Assembly (NCBI GenBank): GCA_958510825.1
Contig: OY294048.1
Location: 37,847,026 to 37,911,025 of the forward strand
DNA from: Brachypterus glaber
Taxonomy: Eukaryota; Arthropoda; Insecta; Coleoptera; Kateretidae
DNA length: 64,000 bases
Reading direction: 5' to 3'
Made by a program: the position numbers and the translations under genes. Of the stretch, positions 1 to 12,022 are shown piece by piece. How positions within the stretch are numbered: position 1 is the stretch's first letter; each line of letters starts with the position of its first letter. Below the pieces are notes generated by a model. It worked only from the letters and a program-made list of their open reading frames with translations, did no database searches and was not told the origin of the DNA.

Positions 1-105
1 GCAGCGTTTTCAAAATATTAGATACATCAAAATTGATGTGAAAACGTCGCTATGCGACAAATGGAGTTACTGCTTTCTAGTTTAGTAGGGCAGTATAGTA
101 ATTTA
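1..105. mobile_element. Foldback MITE family 1, partial right half cut by the window edge
   Basis: This stretch matches the right half of the palindromic element at 19726-19850: the block gcagcgttttcaaaatatta, a copy of gtgaaaacgtcgctatg, then ggagttactgctttctag and gggcagtat. A more diverged relative is at 46892-47033. It is a non-autonomous hairpin element with no coding capacity. The left arm lies outside the window. Confidence 0.7.
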
Positions 106-232
106 AAGTTTCAATGTATAAAGACACCAAGTTTTAATGAAGCATAGAAGTGAATGCAATTTACAAATAATTATCATTAAAAAGTTACCAGTCCCAAAAC
201 AATTTTGAGGTACAACCTTTGGGTCATTCCGT

Positions 233-295
233 CGTTAAGTTACGTAATGACGTAACGTAACGTTACGACGTAACTTACGTACGTTACATTCGTAC
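233..295. repeat. Cluster of overlapping acgtaac/gttacgt palindromes
   Basis: About 60 bp consist almost entirely of the words acgtaac and gttacgt in both orientations, so the stretch can pair with itself. It probably marks the end of a decayed foldback element. No gene is seen here. Confidence 0.5.
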
Positions 296-369
296 ACCTT
301 AATTTAGGTCTCAGAAAATTACTCGTTTATTTGTATTTTAGGTTATAATCCTTACAGGCTGATTCAGAA

Positions 370-645
370 ATAAGTTTAGAAATTTTAAGGGTTGATTCTA
401 CATTAAAAAATATCAAAAAAAGTTCCTATAAAGGTTGACCTTGAAACGAGCCCTAAGGGAGCTACGACCCCCCTAATGAACATCTGAAAAGTAGTTTTTT
501 TTAATATCTCTGGAACCATATGAACTACAGTAACAATGTTTGATTTTATGTAATTTTTATTTGTTAATTTTAACCAGGGACGTGCAAAATGGGGGGCAAT
601 TTCACAATTTTCCCCAAACTTTTTCATCTGTAGATTTTTGACATT
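370..645. repeat. Dispersed repeat family 2, diverged copy
   Basis: The order 'gattctacatt', 'aaaaaaagttcctataaa', 'aagggagctacg', then 'taatatctctggaacc' recurs at 8850-9060, 23705-23960 and, shorter, at 26755-26850. It is an interspersed repeat. The short minus-strand frame across it is interrupted in other copies and is not treated as a gene. Confidence 0.55.
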
Positions 646-647
646 TT

Positions 648-1042
648 ATCAATAAAATATGATTATTTAAAAATATAATTAAAAGCTATTCTTTATGTAA
701 CATGGTAGGGCCAATCGTTCTCGAGAAAAAATGCACCAACAAAAATTTCAATACCTTAGGGTGATTTTACATTAAAAACTGTAAAAAAAGTCGTATAATC
801 TAGGTTCGAAAATCAGTAGTACTACACCCTTAAAAATGGTTTGTGGAAATTTGTATACACAGAATTTTTTTATAGTTTTTAATGTAAAATAGCTCCGCAG
901 TATTGAAATTTGTATTGGTGCATTTTTTAGTTGCCATTTTGAATGCTCAGAACGTAAAATTTTCTCTTTAATTGCAATTTTCTCGAGAACGGTTTGACTT
1001 TTTGATGTATGTATTTTAAACTAAATAATCATATTTTATTGA
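648..1042. mobile_element. Foldback element
   Basis: Left-arm landmarks (aataaaatatgattattta, tctcgagaaaa, atgcaccaa, atttcaatac, ttacattaaaaac) return in reverse-complement order on the right (gtttttaatgtaaa, gtattgaaat, ttggtgcat, tctcgagaa, taaataatcatattttatt). The arms are about 150 bp and imperfect. No coding potential is seen. Confidence 0.6.
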
Positions 1043-1454
1043 GAGTTAATTGCAGTCTTATACAAAACAAAACCTAGCATTTTGGCCACCGCGGCCAATA
1101 GGACCAATCTTTACCATCGAATTTGGTAGGTTTTTACGTTTTAGTAACATGTGAGAAGTTTCAGTTTAGGGTAGGCACGTGTTTTCTAATTTATTTCCTT
1201 TTTTTTACTATAGCCATTGTTTGAACCGTTTTTCCTTTTCTTTACTAATCTAAAGAATACGTCTAGGAAATGGCACCGGAATGAAAATAAAGTGAAATTG
1301 TACAACTACAGTAAAGAAAAGGTCGCTTTACTACGCAAATGTAAATCATAAAGCCTGATATACCGGATGGCATATTTATTAACCATGCACTAAAAAAAGA
1401 TCTGCTTTGGCAACAAAATGATTAGTTAAATACGGACTAACTAGTTTTCTGATT

Positions 1455-1572
1455 GCTGGAACCAGAAATCTGGTAGGGGCAAAAACACATCTTGTTGTGT
1501 TTACCAGAAACCAAAATTAGATCTGGTAGGCGGAACAATTGGTCTTGTTGCCCTTGCCAGATTTCTGGTTCA
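1455..1572. mobile_element. Short foldback repeat with gaaccagaaatctgg ends
   Basis: The segment opens with gaaccagaaatctggtag and closes with ccagatttctggttc. Further copies of 'atctggtag' and 'accagaaa' lie inside. This is a small MITE-like hairpin with no ORF. Confidence 0.55.
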
Positions 1573-1692
1573 CACCTCTACTCAATTAAATTTTAGATTA
1601 AAAAGTTTGTCAAAGAAATTTTATGGTTGATCTTGTAAGCTAAATCTGTGCGCTTTACATAATTATAATCAGTAAAATCCTAGCTGGTACGG

Positions 1693-1884
1693 TTATTTAG
1701 ATAATGTTAAAATTTCTTCAGGAGAGTTATCCGTCATTATAAATATTATTTTGTCGGCCAAATGAGATATTTCTTGTAGTACTTTTTGAATAGTTTTCAA
1801 ATCTATTAGAAAAATATCATACTTTCCTTTACTTTTCGAAAAAAACATTAAAACTGTATTTTTTAGGTTAAATCTCGGGTACAA
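1693..1884 (-). other. Short unassigned open frame, possibly a coding remnant
   Basis: A 63-codon frame on the minus strand ends in LQEISHLADKIIFIMTDNSP and a stop. Its composition is less biased than the surrounding AT-rich shadow frames. A tcag precedes the frame on the minus strand, so a terminal exon is imaginable. I recognise no family and see no neighbouring exon. From 1885 to about 2640 I see nothing else definable. Confidence 0.2.
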
Positions 1885-2695
1885 GTAAATACCTCTCGGT
1901 CTGGAGCGATCTGAGACCGGGGTAGTATTGGCTTGTACCTCACATTATACAAACTATTTCTATTCATTCCTGTCTAAATTTTATTGCCAGAGTGGTAATT
2001 TTTATTAGCCTTGTCTATGATTTGTTTGAAAAAGATTGTAAAATGGCAGATTAAAAAGTCAGTCAGTCGCAGTGTGATCTTTGTAAGGGACGGGTGTGAC
2101 CGCTTTGGCGGATGTTATTTAGTATCAGCATCGCAATCATTGATATGTACACGACTTGATTAATTTTATTTTTTATTTTATGTAATGTGAAAGTGTTCGT
2201 TTAATTGTAAAGTTTTAAGTGAGTCGTGATTATTAATATGTGATGTTAAATTTAAATTCAATGCATTTCGTTGTACACGTGGATATTTTTTTATGAATTT
2301 CAAAGAGATTTTTTTTTTATAAGTTGGCGTCTGCGCAAACATCAATACAGAGTGAGACGGTTTTGCGTAGGCCAAAATTATACTAGATCGAACTGGCCAA
2401 CTACCTAAAGGGAAAAACTATACTAGAATTGGATTGGATTGGAAAATTATGAGAATAACACTGATGAACATGTTTTATTGGAGTCTGAAAACTGCAGAAG
2501 AAGACGCGTAGAGTGCTTTTAAGCAAATAAAAGATAACGCCGGAAGGACAACCGCTTAAAACCGATGCCTAGTTATTCTTTTGCAAGCTCTTCTACCCAT
2601 CAAACATGTTGACAAAACTGTTGGTCCTAAATTGTCCACCCGCAGGCTGATTTTAAAAAAACGATTAATTCGATCGTAAAATCGTACATTGGCCA

Positions 2696-2962
2696 GTCTA
2701 AGGCTTCAGTCTTATGAACCAACGTACGTTTGGCCAACCTAAGACCAATCATTAATTTTCAACTTTTTCAACAATATTTTAAAATTGAAAAAAATTTCGT
2801 TTGACTTTGGGTGGCCAATGTAGGACCAATGCAGTTCTGCCAACATCGGCCGGTCGTATGCTGATGTTTCCTCAGTATGTATGCCCAATGTGGGTTTGCC
2901 AACATTGGTCCAATGTAGGAAATATTGGCCAACGTGCGGCCAACGAACCAATGTTTGCTGGG
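2696..2962. mobile_element. Foldback element rich in ttggcc/ggccaa
   Basis: Words such as ttggccaac, ccaatgtagg and caacattggtcc occur in both orientations. The segment ends in ggccaacgaaccaatgtttg ctggg, comparable in style to the element ending at 63774. The overlapping short frames on both strands are by-products of the inverted repeat. Confidence 0.5.
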
Positions 2963-3815
2963 TATTGTGTGCCTTGTTTTTATTTGTCTCATAAATCTGT
3001 ATAAAACAAAGAACTTTTAGCTCAAGAAGTAATTTCAGACCAATGTTTATGAAGGTTTCATCTTTTTGTTTGTTTATTTACTAACAGAAACGTGATACAG
3101 CTGTGTGGTGTAAAATGTAGATGTCGCTAGTAGACTTTCAGGCTACCTAGCAGCGATTTTGCGTAATTTCCACCTTATCATGAATTCAAATCATACTTAA
3201 ATTAAAAATGTAAAAAACTCTATTGTGTATACTATAATTATGTTTAATAATATAGTATATTTAAATCTATTAAAATTAAACTACTAGTTCATATAAAACT
3301 CATACAGAACTAATGTTTCTTAAAATTTACAATAAAATATCCAAAGTATATGTTTCCAATCGGCAACACTGTACCCCTGTCAGTCATTTTACGACATTAG
3401 ACTGTGAGTTTACACATTCTTTCTCTCTCTTTACGCGTACCAAGTGTAAACAATAGTCACTCCCCACCAGCCCCTCACCGTAGTTGGTTGACGCTTCAAA
3501 CAAAGCATACGGTAGATTTCATCATGTTCCTTCTTGAGGTACAAGTTCTTTGGTATAAAACTAATATAAATTTACTTTAACCTTTACTTTGTATTTAATG
3601 TTTTTAAAATAAAATAAGTTCTAAAAATTGTACTTTTTTATATTGAAAATTTGTACCTATTTGATTAGATTTTCAAAAGCATATGTACATATTCTGCGGA
3701 TCTTTATTTTACAGTTTCTATCCATTTGGATTTAAAATATTAATATTTTCTATTATAATTAACGTCTTAAAGCAGTTCCAGTTACGTGGGCAGCGCATGA
3801 ACCTCGCGGTCGTAA

Positions 3816-3862
3816 GGGACATTCCAGCTGGAATGTCCCGGCGTGGGCTAAGCCCACGCCGG
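3816..3862. repeat. Two adjacent perfect GC-rich hairpins
   Basis: A 24-bp perfect palindrome (gggacattccag and its complement, 3816-3839) abuts a 23-bp one (cggcgtgggct, a, agcccacgccg, 3840-3862). A related remnant, ttgagcccggcgtg, is at 7701-7715. The flanking gttaacacgttgag begins with a TTAA-type site, compatible with the edge of a piggyBac-like MITE. That assignment is inference. Confidence 0.55.
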
Positions 3863-4239
3863 GGCTCAACGTGTTAACAACGATAACACGGGTCAACACA
3901 AATTTGACTTTGACTTTAAAGTATAAAATTTCGATAGTTTAGGTCGTAATTACAGGAAAAAAATTATATGGCATAAAAAAGTTTGCTTTTGTATTTAGAA
4001 GACCGATGATATTTTTCAAAATCTGTGGTATTATTTTTTATTGGAAGATAGAACCATCGAAATAAATTTGTTTATCATTTTTATTAAGTTTTACTATCAA
4101 AATAACTTACAAAAAAGTAGAAAATACTTTAAAAGTGTACACTCTTACTCTTTCTTTTATGTTCATACTTAAGTACTTTCTCTCAATAAACCCCAGATAT
4201 AGTCTCCCATCATGTTTTCATTGGCCAATAATTGATAAC

Positions 4240-4480
4240 GTTAAAATGTCCATTACATTTGATTCACTGCTTAATTAAAAATTGCTCACCTTCCAAACAT
4301 CTTTTACAATACTACAAGCAACATTTGGAGCCCATGGCTTGTTTTAATTCCGAACAGGACAGTCAAAATATGCTTCGTAGGCTTCACAGAGAACGAGAGA
4401 TGTTTTTAGTTCATATTTCATGTCCCGAATTTAATAAATTGACCACATACGTAGCAAAATGCATCAGCATCATATTTACA
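4240..4480 (-). pseudogene. Decayed N-terminal fragment of a widespread arthropod repeat-ORF family
   Basis: The reverse complement encodes DADAFCYVCGQFIKFG, then after frame changes AYEAYFDCPVRN and NKPWAPNVAC. These resemble, in order, the N-terminal blocks (FCYICG, VK.AY..YF, K.WAPH.C) of a large uncharacterised ORF family that occurs in many copies in arthropod genomes and is generally treated as mobile-element derived. Stops and at least one frameshift interrupt it. A decayed central/C-terminal copy of the same family lies at 47793-48480. The overlapping 104-codon plus-strand frame is a shadow. The family match is from memory and unverified. Confidence 0.45.
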
Positions 4481-5513
4481 CTTTCGCGATGCCATTTTAA
4501 CGTTTTCTCGACATGTACAAAACACCTGATCATTGTTTATCACTGAGTGCCATCTGGAGGCACTGCGTGAACGTAAAAACCCCACTCAGATCTTGCGGTA
4601 TTTTTGAATGTATTTAAACTAATTAAAATTTATAAAAAAATTCAGAAAATGAGTATTATTACCACAACTATCACAAAAGCAAACTTTAAACCAAAAGAAA
4701 GTATTTTTTTTTGTTTTTGTGCATAATGAACTGAAAAATCATAATATAAACTTTAGGACAAAGAACAAAAAATTTTTTGTTGAGTCGTGTAATTCAAAAA
4801 ATGTGGTCTTGGAATTCAAATTTTATTTCAATGCCAAAAAATGATTCGCCTTAAGGGGAGCATCAGGTATATTTAGGTCTTTTAAAGTCGAGGGTATGAA
4901 ATATACAAATGTAGCTTTAGCAAAGCCCAATTCAATTACACGATATTGTTCCATTTTATTTTTTTTTATTTTGCTTGCGATTTTCTGATATTGTATATTT
5001 TTTTAAATTGTGTAATACACAATGTATATATATTATTGACAAATTTTTTATAACTTGCAAACACCTACATACACCTACACTTAAAGGTTTTAAGGTATCT
5101 ATACGAAAGTTATAGAAATAAGTAATAAAATCTTTTCTGGCCTATTGTGGGTATGCTTCGATGCGTAATACTAAGATTAACCAATCCCACAGTGGTTCCA
5201 GAAAAAAAAGTGACAAAATTCTGTTTTTTTTTTTGCATAGGGCCATATTTTTAACTGCTGATTACGAAAAAAAAAATAGGGAAAAATCTGGGTGGTTCAA
5301 TTTTTTTTAAATGTCCGATTTAGCTGAAATTTGGTATAAGGACTTTTTTAAGTAATATTAATGTGAACCAATACCCAAAAACTCAAAATATTCAAAATGA
5401 CGGAATAAATATGGCCGATTTATTTTTAAAATTTTGCCAAAATAAAAGAAAATATGTCACAAAACAAAAAAAAATGACAGATACCGCCCATTCTATTATG
5501 GGTTATTTTCCTT

Positions 5514-5662
5514 AGGGAACGTTCAAGTATTACGTAAAGCATATTTTGATCATTTTGGACCCCCTCCCTGTAACGCTATTTTTCTATACCATTCATTCAT
5601 GGGCGTAACACTCCTAAATTACCCCCCCTCTAGAAGCGTTACGTAATACTTGAACGTTCCCT
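5514..5662. mobile_element. Foldback MITE with agggaacgttcaagtattac termini
   Basis: The left end agggaacgttcaagtatt and the right end aatacttgaacgttccct are exact complements, extending through acgtaa. A third copy of the arm lies inverted at 6074-6102, so the element is embedded in a larger nested inverted structure reaching about 6100. Confidence 0.7.
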
Positions 5663-5679
5663 TATATATACTAGTAATT

Positions 5680-5965
5680 ACTGTAACAATTTCATGATTT
5701 TATACTGACCCATTTTTTTATATTATTTTGAAAAAAAAAAATATTAAAAATTTGTCAAAATATGAGTAATTTTTCTATTCTCTTCATATATTAAACAAAA
5801 TTACCCTTTTATTATTTATCTTTTAACTATTTTAGGGTAATTTTGTTTATTATATAAATGATATATAAATTACTCATATTTTGTCAAATTTTTAATATTT
5901 TTTATTCAAAATTAAATTAAAAAAAACGGGGCAGTATAAAATCATGAAATTTTTACAGTAGTTAA
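5680..5965. mobile_element. Foldback element, about 120-bp arms
   Basis: The block actgtaacaatttcatgatt, with ttatactg and tttgtcaaaatatgagtaat, returns reverse-complemented on the right as attactcatattttgtcaaa, cagtataaaatcatgaaatt and tttacagtagt. It is AT-rich and non-coding. Confidence 0.6.
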
Positions 5966-6486
5966 TAGTGCATATAAGGAAAATATCCAATAAAAGAATG
6001 GGCGGGATCTCTCATTTTGTTTTTTTTAAAGGGGGGTTAAATTTTTGTTTTGGTCATAAGGATCAAAATTTGCGTTACGTAATACTTGAACGTTTCCTTT
6101 GTGGCAAAACAATATTTTTTGAAAATATCATAGTGGTATGTGATACCGGTACGTAGCAGTTGCAGGTTAACAATTTTTATTACTGGTTCTTTACCTCAAA
6201 AATTTACGAAGTCTGACGTGAAAACGAAATTTAAATATAATTTCATATTCTGACAAACTGAAATTATGAGCCTATTTGCATGAATTTCTAATATTAAATT
6301 TCTCATTTTCAAGCCTACCAAGATCCGTTAAGAGTGATTGTACTTTATTATGCTCCACGCAGCTTCATAGCAGAGGAGTATTATACGTTTACTTCGGACC
6401 CCGACAAAGGAAAAATGTCCAAAATAAAAAAATATACTGCCCAGTAAAAAAGCTTTCCCATTTTTTACATCCGCGATTAAAATGGA

Positions 6487-6945
6487 TTTTTTATTATCAG
6501 ATTCACTTTTAGCAACCTTAAAAATATACCAATTTTTACGGAAACTACCCCCCGCCTTTTAGGGGGTGGAGTTAGAATTTTTTTATTATCAGATTCTCTG
6601 TCCGAAACCTTAAAAACCCCAATATACCAATTTTCACAAAAACTACCCCCAGCCCTCAGGGTGTGAAATTAGAACAATTCTATTATAAGGTTCAGTTTTA
6701 GCGACCTCAAAAAGCCCAATATACCAATTTTCACAAAAACTACCCCCCCATCCTTCAGGGGGTGAAATTAAAAAAATATATCAGATTCATATTAGTCGAC
6801 CCCAAAAACCCATATATACAAATTTTAAAGAAAATATTGAAAATATTTCAAAATACTTATAGTTAGAAAAATGTTATTATCAGATTCAATTTCAACAACC
6901 TCAAAAACCCCTATGTAGCAATTTTCAAATTTTTCTAAAAAAATG
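6487..6945. repeat. Tandem repeat, five units of about 92-98 bp
   Basis: Units begin near 6491, 6583, 6681, 6777 and 6873. Each runs ttattatcagattca, 'aacctcaaaaaccc', 'atataccaattttcacaaa', 'aactacccccc', 'ttcagggggtgaaatta'; the last two units have lost the C/G-rich part. It is a minisatellite-like internal region of an interspersed element that continues to about 7600. Confidence 0.7.
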
Positions 6946-7600
6946 TATCTTTCCCCATTCCCTTTTGGTAACATACCTGTATGCTAAATTTAATTTAATT
7001 TAATTAAGTCTCTAGAGTAAACCGTTCTTAAGTTATCATGCACACAAAATTTCCCGGACAGACCGATCGACCGATCGACTGACAATTATTTTTTGCTCGG
7101 AATTGATTTATATCGACATGAAACGTCTTAAAACGCAAAAATACGCAAAAAAATTGAAAATTTTTGCACGAATACAAGGGTTCCCGAAATTTTGAAAATT
7201 TTCAAAATGGGAAAGCAAAATGTACCAAATTCTAAACAACGTTCAAAAATTTCCGTCTGTCCTTCTTTGCGTCTATCCCTCTGTCCGTCTGTCTGGAAAA
7301 TCCCCCCAAATAAAAAGTTATGGAGGACTTAAAAAAGAATCAAAAAAATTGAACTTTTGCTTTTGCTAGCAACGTAATTTTTATTCAGGAAAAATTACTT
7401 TAATTAAATAAAAGAGTCAATCATATCTAATTTGAAAAAAAAAATCCAAAAAACAAAAAGTTATAGGGACCGTCACATAAAAGTTAGACACATCCCAATA
7501 CAATTTAATTAGGATTAACTTAAAATTTCACCGGGAAAAAAACTTCTTACATCTGGGAGGAGTATACTATAGAATGCGAAGCATTACATATGTTCGTAGC
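6946..7600. repeat. Interspersed repeat with gaccgatcga and ctgtccgtctg stretches
   Basis: The stretch continues the element whose tandem core is at 6487-6945. It has a tetranucleotide-like gaccgatcgaccgatcgact run (7061-7081), a ctgtccgtctgtctgg run (about 7280-7296) and the terminal motif atgcgaagcattacatatg. Similar ends recur inverted at 30590-30640, and similar gacggacgg runs at 26420-26456 and 32140-32152. No ORF is seen. Confidence 0.5.
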
Positions 7601-7856
7601 TCGTTACGTTAAGTAAAAGATAAACGAAAATTTTATCTAATAAGTTTTTTACAGAAAATTTTTATTAATATTATTAATATTAATATATTAATTAACATGT
7701 TGAGCCCGGCGTGTCCCTCACTACTACACTATTTTTAGATATTAGTTATAAAGTGAAAAACAATTTTCTTTGTATCTAAATCCATTATGTCTAATAGTTT
7801 TACAGGATCGCGCGGATCTGTGGCTACGGGAAATATTTGTGTGGAATGTGTGTGCA

Positions 7857-8165
<309 letters not shown>

Positions 8166-8440
8166 AACTTTATTGCCCAACAGTTAACACCAATTACAAG
8201 ACACAAAATAAAATAAAAGTATAAAGTTATATAAAAAAAAACTGGCCATAGACCAATAAATAGAAATAAAAATTAAGTATTTTTATTATATAAAATTTGT
8301 TTGAGACTAGAAAGATGAATATCAACATTATCAATACAGTTAAAATTTGAACACATGACATAAATAGGTGATTTCAGCATAATAGTAGTCCTTACAAAAT
8401 TGGTCTTAAGTGTATTAGTTAGTGCCTATTTCCTCTTGGT
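8166..8440 (-). pseudogene. LINE 3' end with C-terminal ORF2 remnant
   Basis: The reverse complement reads KTNFVRTTIMLKSPIYVMCS, then NFNCIDNVDI. This parallels the C-terminus of the better preserved LINE at 20246-21396 (NILMFSPLYIMCSNYERI). It is truncated upstream, followed by a short 3' UTR and the (TTTA)n tail. It is a dead 5'-truncated insertion of the same family. Confidence 0.7.
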
Positions 8441-8554
8441 ATTTAAAACCGAATCTTGCTTAGTAAAAACTCACAATCAAATTAATTGTACATGTTTCTA
8501 TGTGCACATAAATGTACATAATTAATATGTGAAATTAAAATGCATTACACGAAA

Positions 8555-8725
8555 TTAGCATACGCAGTAGAGGACCGACGCCTACCAGGCTCAGCTAGCC
8601 AGTCGGGCGGACGGGTAAGGTGAATTGCCTGCCTTTTGAAGCGAGGATCGTAACGTAGGAAGGAGCGGCAATCCAAACCTGCCGATTTGCAAGCCACGCC
8701 TACCTCGCTCTTTGCCCGACAAAGA
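8555..8725. other. GC-rich island of about 170 bp, unassigned
   Basis: Inside very AT-rich surroundings this stretch has long GC runs (gtcgggcggacgggtaag, ccacgcctacctcgctc). Short frames run on both reading directions with no recognisable product. It may be the body of a SINE or the 5' region of a retroelement. Confidence 0.3.
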
Positions 8726-8829
8726 AAAACCTGATCGCTTAACAGTTTGTTGTTGTAAATCAAACAACTGCACTCATTTGTAAATACCGAACACGTTTAC
8801 TTTTTTGTTGTTGTATTCTATGCAATATA

Positions 8830-9240
8830 CAGAATGTCCAGTAAATGATGCCATTAATTTTAAGGGGTGATTCTGCATAGGAAAATATGAAAAAAAGTTC
8901 CTATAAATATGTCTAAAAATGCGTCGTAAGGGAGCTAAGCACCTTTGAAAGTGGCTAAAAAATTATTTAATAACTCAGGAACTCTTTGAGTTGCAGTAAA
9001 GCGGTTTTGAATGTGAACTAACCTTAATAAGGTCATATTTTTCCTGCATTTCACAAGAGAAGCACAATCATATAAAACTGAAGGTTCACATACGCGTAAC
9101 CCAAAAAAAAAAACAACCACAAAAAGTATTTGTTGATAGCTCACAAGGCACCCTTTATAACATGTATTACCCTTTTCAGTCTCAAAAGTAAAAAACATTG
9201 ACTAAAACTGTACATTTAGGTTTTTTAAACAAAATGTATT
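8830..9240. repeat. Dispersed repeat family 2 copy
   Basis: It contains 'ggtgattctgcataggaaaa', 'aaaatgcgtcgtaagggagc', 'ctttgaaagtggctaaa' and 'gtgaactaaccttaataagg', in the same order as at 23705-23960. A weak 87-codon minus-strand frame overlaps and is not conserved in the other copy. Confidence 0.65.
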
Positions 9241-9482
9241 AGATTATATTCGTGTTTATCAAAGTACTTTGGTGTTTATCATGACAACAGCAGCTCAGCT
9301 ATTTTGACATTTTAATCGGTGGCGCCATCTAGCGAAAATTAATGATTTATAATGCAGACCAGTAACAATTAGTTTACTGGTATCTATTTTTCATTACAAG
9401 TCAGGTCCAGGCGTGAAAACAGTGGAACAAGAAATCACGTACTTTCCAAACTTTATTAATACATGTAATTTATGTATTACAT

Positions 9483-10507
9483 TAGGGTGCTTTTTTTTTC
9501 GACTATTTTTGTTTTTTCGGTCCCATCACGAAATTTTGTTGGAAGTACCCTAAAAAAAATTCCCTCAAAATTTTAGCCCTTAATATTTATATTAAGTAGT
9601 GGACCAAGGCATGTAAAGATTTCCCATTGAAAATACACGTAAACTTTGATTTTTTTTCTTTAAATTACTATAGCTTAGCGGCATTTTATGGCACCGCTTC
9701 GACCATAGACAGGTATTTCTCAAAATTGAATGCTCTACAAAAGTTCCCATTGCGGCATAATCATAACTCGTACTGGTGAGGTAGTTTGGGCCACCAAACC
9801 CAATTTTTTCATAAAATTTACGTTTTTCTGTCCTTATCTCGTAATTGACAAGAGCTACAAAAAATATTTAAATAATAAACTTGTAGGAAATTTAATTTCC
9901 TACAAAAATGGTCCTTAGCACTAAAACGCTAACATCAATATTTCTTGAGATATTAAATTCTAAAGTTTTTGTTATTTCAAATTATTATCGAGTATCACTT
10001 CAAATTATAAAAAATAGCAAGAACTTTAGAATTTAATATCTCAAGAAATATTGATGTTAGAGATTTAGTGCCAAGGACTATTTTTGTAGGAAATTAAATT
10101 TCCTACAAGTTTATCATTTAAATATTTTTTTGTAGCTCTTGTCAATTACGAGATAAGGACAGAAAAACGTAAATTTTATGAAAAAATTGGGTTTGGTGGC
10201 CCAAACTATCTCACCAGTACGAGTTATGATTATGCCGCAATGGGCACTTTTGTAGAGCATTCAATTTTGAGAAATATCTGTCTATGGTCGAAGCGATGCC
10301 ATAAAATGCCGCTAAGCTATAGAAATTTAAAGAAAAAAAATCAAAGTTTACGTGTATTTTCAATGGGAAATCTTTACATGCCTTAGTCCACTACTTAATA
10401 TTAATATTAAGGGCTAAAATTTGAGAGAATTTTTTTTAGGGTACTTCCAACAAAATTTCGTGATGGGACCGAAAAAACAAACATAGTCGGAAAAAAAAAG
10501 CACCATA
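9483..10507. mobile_element. 1025-bp foldback element with 9-bp target-site duplication
   Basis: Two arms of about 500 bp are near-exact reverse complements meeting around 9995; for example tgtaggaaatttaatttcct, ttgggccaccaaaccc and ttttggttttcg-type terminal blocks all return inverted. The termini are tagggtgctttt and aaaagcaccata. The 9-bp word gtattacat lies on both sides (9474-9482 and 10508-10516). Long arms with a 9-bp duplication suit a Mutator-like (MULE) foldback. It is non-coding and appears young, because the arms are highly similar. Confidence 0.75.
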
Positions 10508-10519
10508 GTATTACATATA

Positions 10520-12000
10520 CAGTTGCGAATAATTTTTTTTTTAATTTTCAGGAATTTCTTTCTTCTAAGAAGGTAGCATTACTTTTTGTGGCAAATTCTT
10601 AAAAGGTTCTTCAAATCAAATTGTGACATCAGGGATTTATTTACTTTGCCATCTTGTGAAGCTATCGCTTAGCAAAATCTTTCCGGTAGATTTATCCCTG
10701 TATTTGTACAAGGGAACATGCTTCGTCTAAATAGATCGGTTGAACGTTATAGCGGATGTAATGGGTTGTTTAAAACAGTCAATCCATGTCACAGAAGGGT
10801 CAAGACATAGCAATGGAGATTTCTCCATTTAGATTAGACAGGGACAAAAGTTCTACCCAAAAAGGATAGAAGTAATATCACCAACATAAAGAAAAAAAAA
10901 TCTCCTAGGTTTTATGTTGGCTGCACTGTCAGTAACGCCATTTTCTTTAGCCACTGTCATTGTGTGAGCTGCGTTTGATATTGTTTTGATTTCATTTTTT
11001 TGTGTGTTTTTATTAATATTGTGGTTTTATTGACTATTATAGTACTTTTACGAGTTTTGATATTTAAATATTGTTTACCAAAGGTAAGTTCTTTCTTTCT
11101 ACCTTAGATTTAAAGCCTAGGCGAAATTCTTTTGGACTTTTGCAACGCTTGTAAAAACATCTTGGCATTTTGGTAGCTATAACAGAAATAACGCTCGTCA
11201 TAAAATGAATTTCTTGAAATGTAGAAACTGGTAACAATATTAAAATATATAATAATAATATATAGTTAATAATAAATATGATAAACAATAAATAAATTCA
11301 TATTTACCTTTTCGTATTTGAGGTTATGTTTTGTAAATAAATAAACAGATTAAGCAATCAACCTAAGAACAATTAATAGGATTTATATTTCATTCTTTAT
11401 TATACTATTAAATCATCAGTTTTATTTCTTAGCAAAAAATATTCATTTCTTTAGCTTTATTTACAAAAATCAACGGTAATTTTTGATAAAAATTGAAAAA
11501 AATGCAATATTTTTTTAATTTATTTAAGTTGGTAGTGGCGTGCCGTGTACAAATGAGATAGAGATAGGGTAGACGTCTTCTGTTTCATAATTCTAGTTGT
11601 ACAGAGCTCTATTGCTGTCGTAAGTAATATTCTGCCAGCATACTGAAGTAATTTACTTCTCACGAGGGAGCCCCTTGTTAAATTGAGACATTAAACACAC
11701 AAAACAAGTCAATATTAATTTATTTTCAATATTTCGATTGGACATTTATGATAAAATTTGTTTAAAAACTTTTTTCTTCAAGCGTACTAAAATGTTCATA
11801 TTTTATAACTGAACACACTAGTTAAAAGTAATATATTTTTTTTACAGTAAAAAAATGAGTTCCTGTTGTATGTCGTAAAAAAAAGTTAGTTAGCAAAACC
11901 ACCACTGGCGGCAGCACTCTTTGACTTTGATGACAGCCATACTTCAAACTTGTTTGTTTATTATGTAAACAGGTGGTTTATTCGAGATTCTGTGCAAAAA
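10520..12000. other. Unique-looking AT-rich DNA, no supportable gene
   Basis: I see only short shadow frames here. A 74-codon minus-strand frame (11064-11288) contains MPRCFYKRCKSPKEFRLGF, faintly like the start of a THAP zinc finger (C-x4-C after MP), but the downstream C-x2-H pair is missing. Nothing else definable is present. Confidence 0.35.
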
Positions 12001-12022
12001 CCTTGTGTGAAATTGATTAAAA

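Noticed and set aside
4232..4546. 104-codon plus-strand frame
   Set aside because: The opposite strand carries the recognisable FCYVCG and KPWAPNVAC blocks of a repeat ORF family, so this frame is a shadow.
11064..11288. THAP-like zinc finger frame
   Set aside because: It has the MP..C-x4-C start only, with no C-x2-H pair, no AVPTIF-like block and strongly biased composition.
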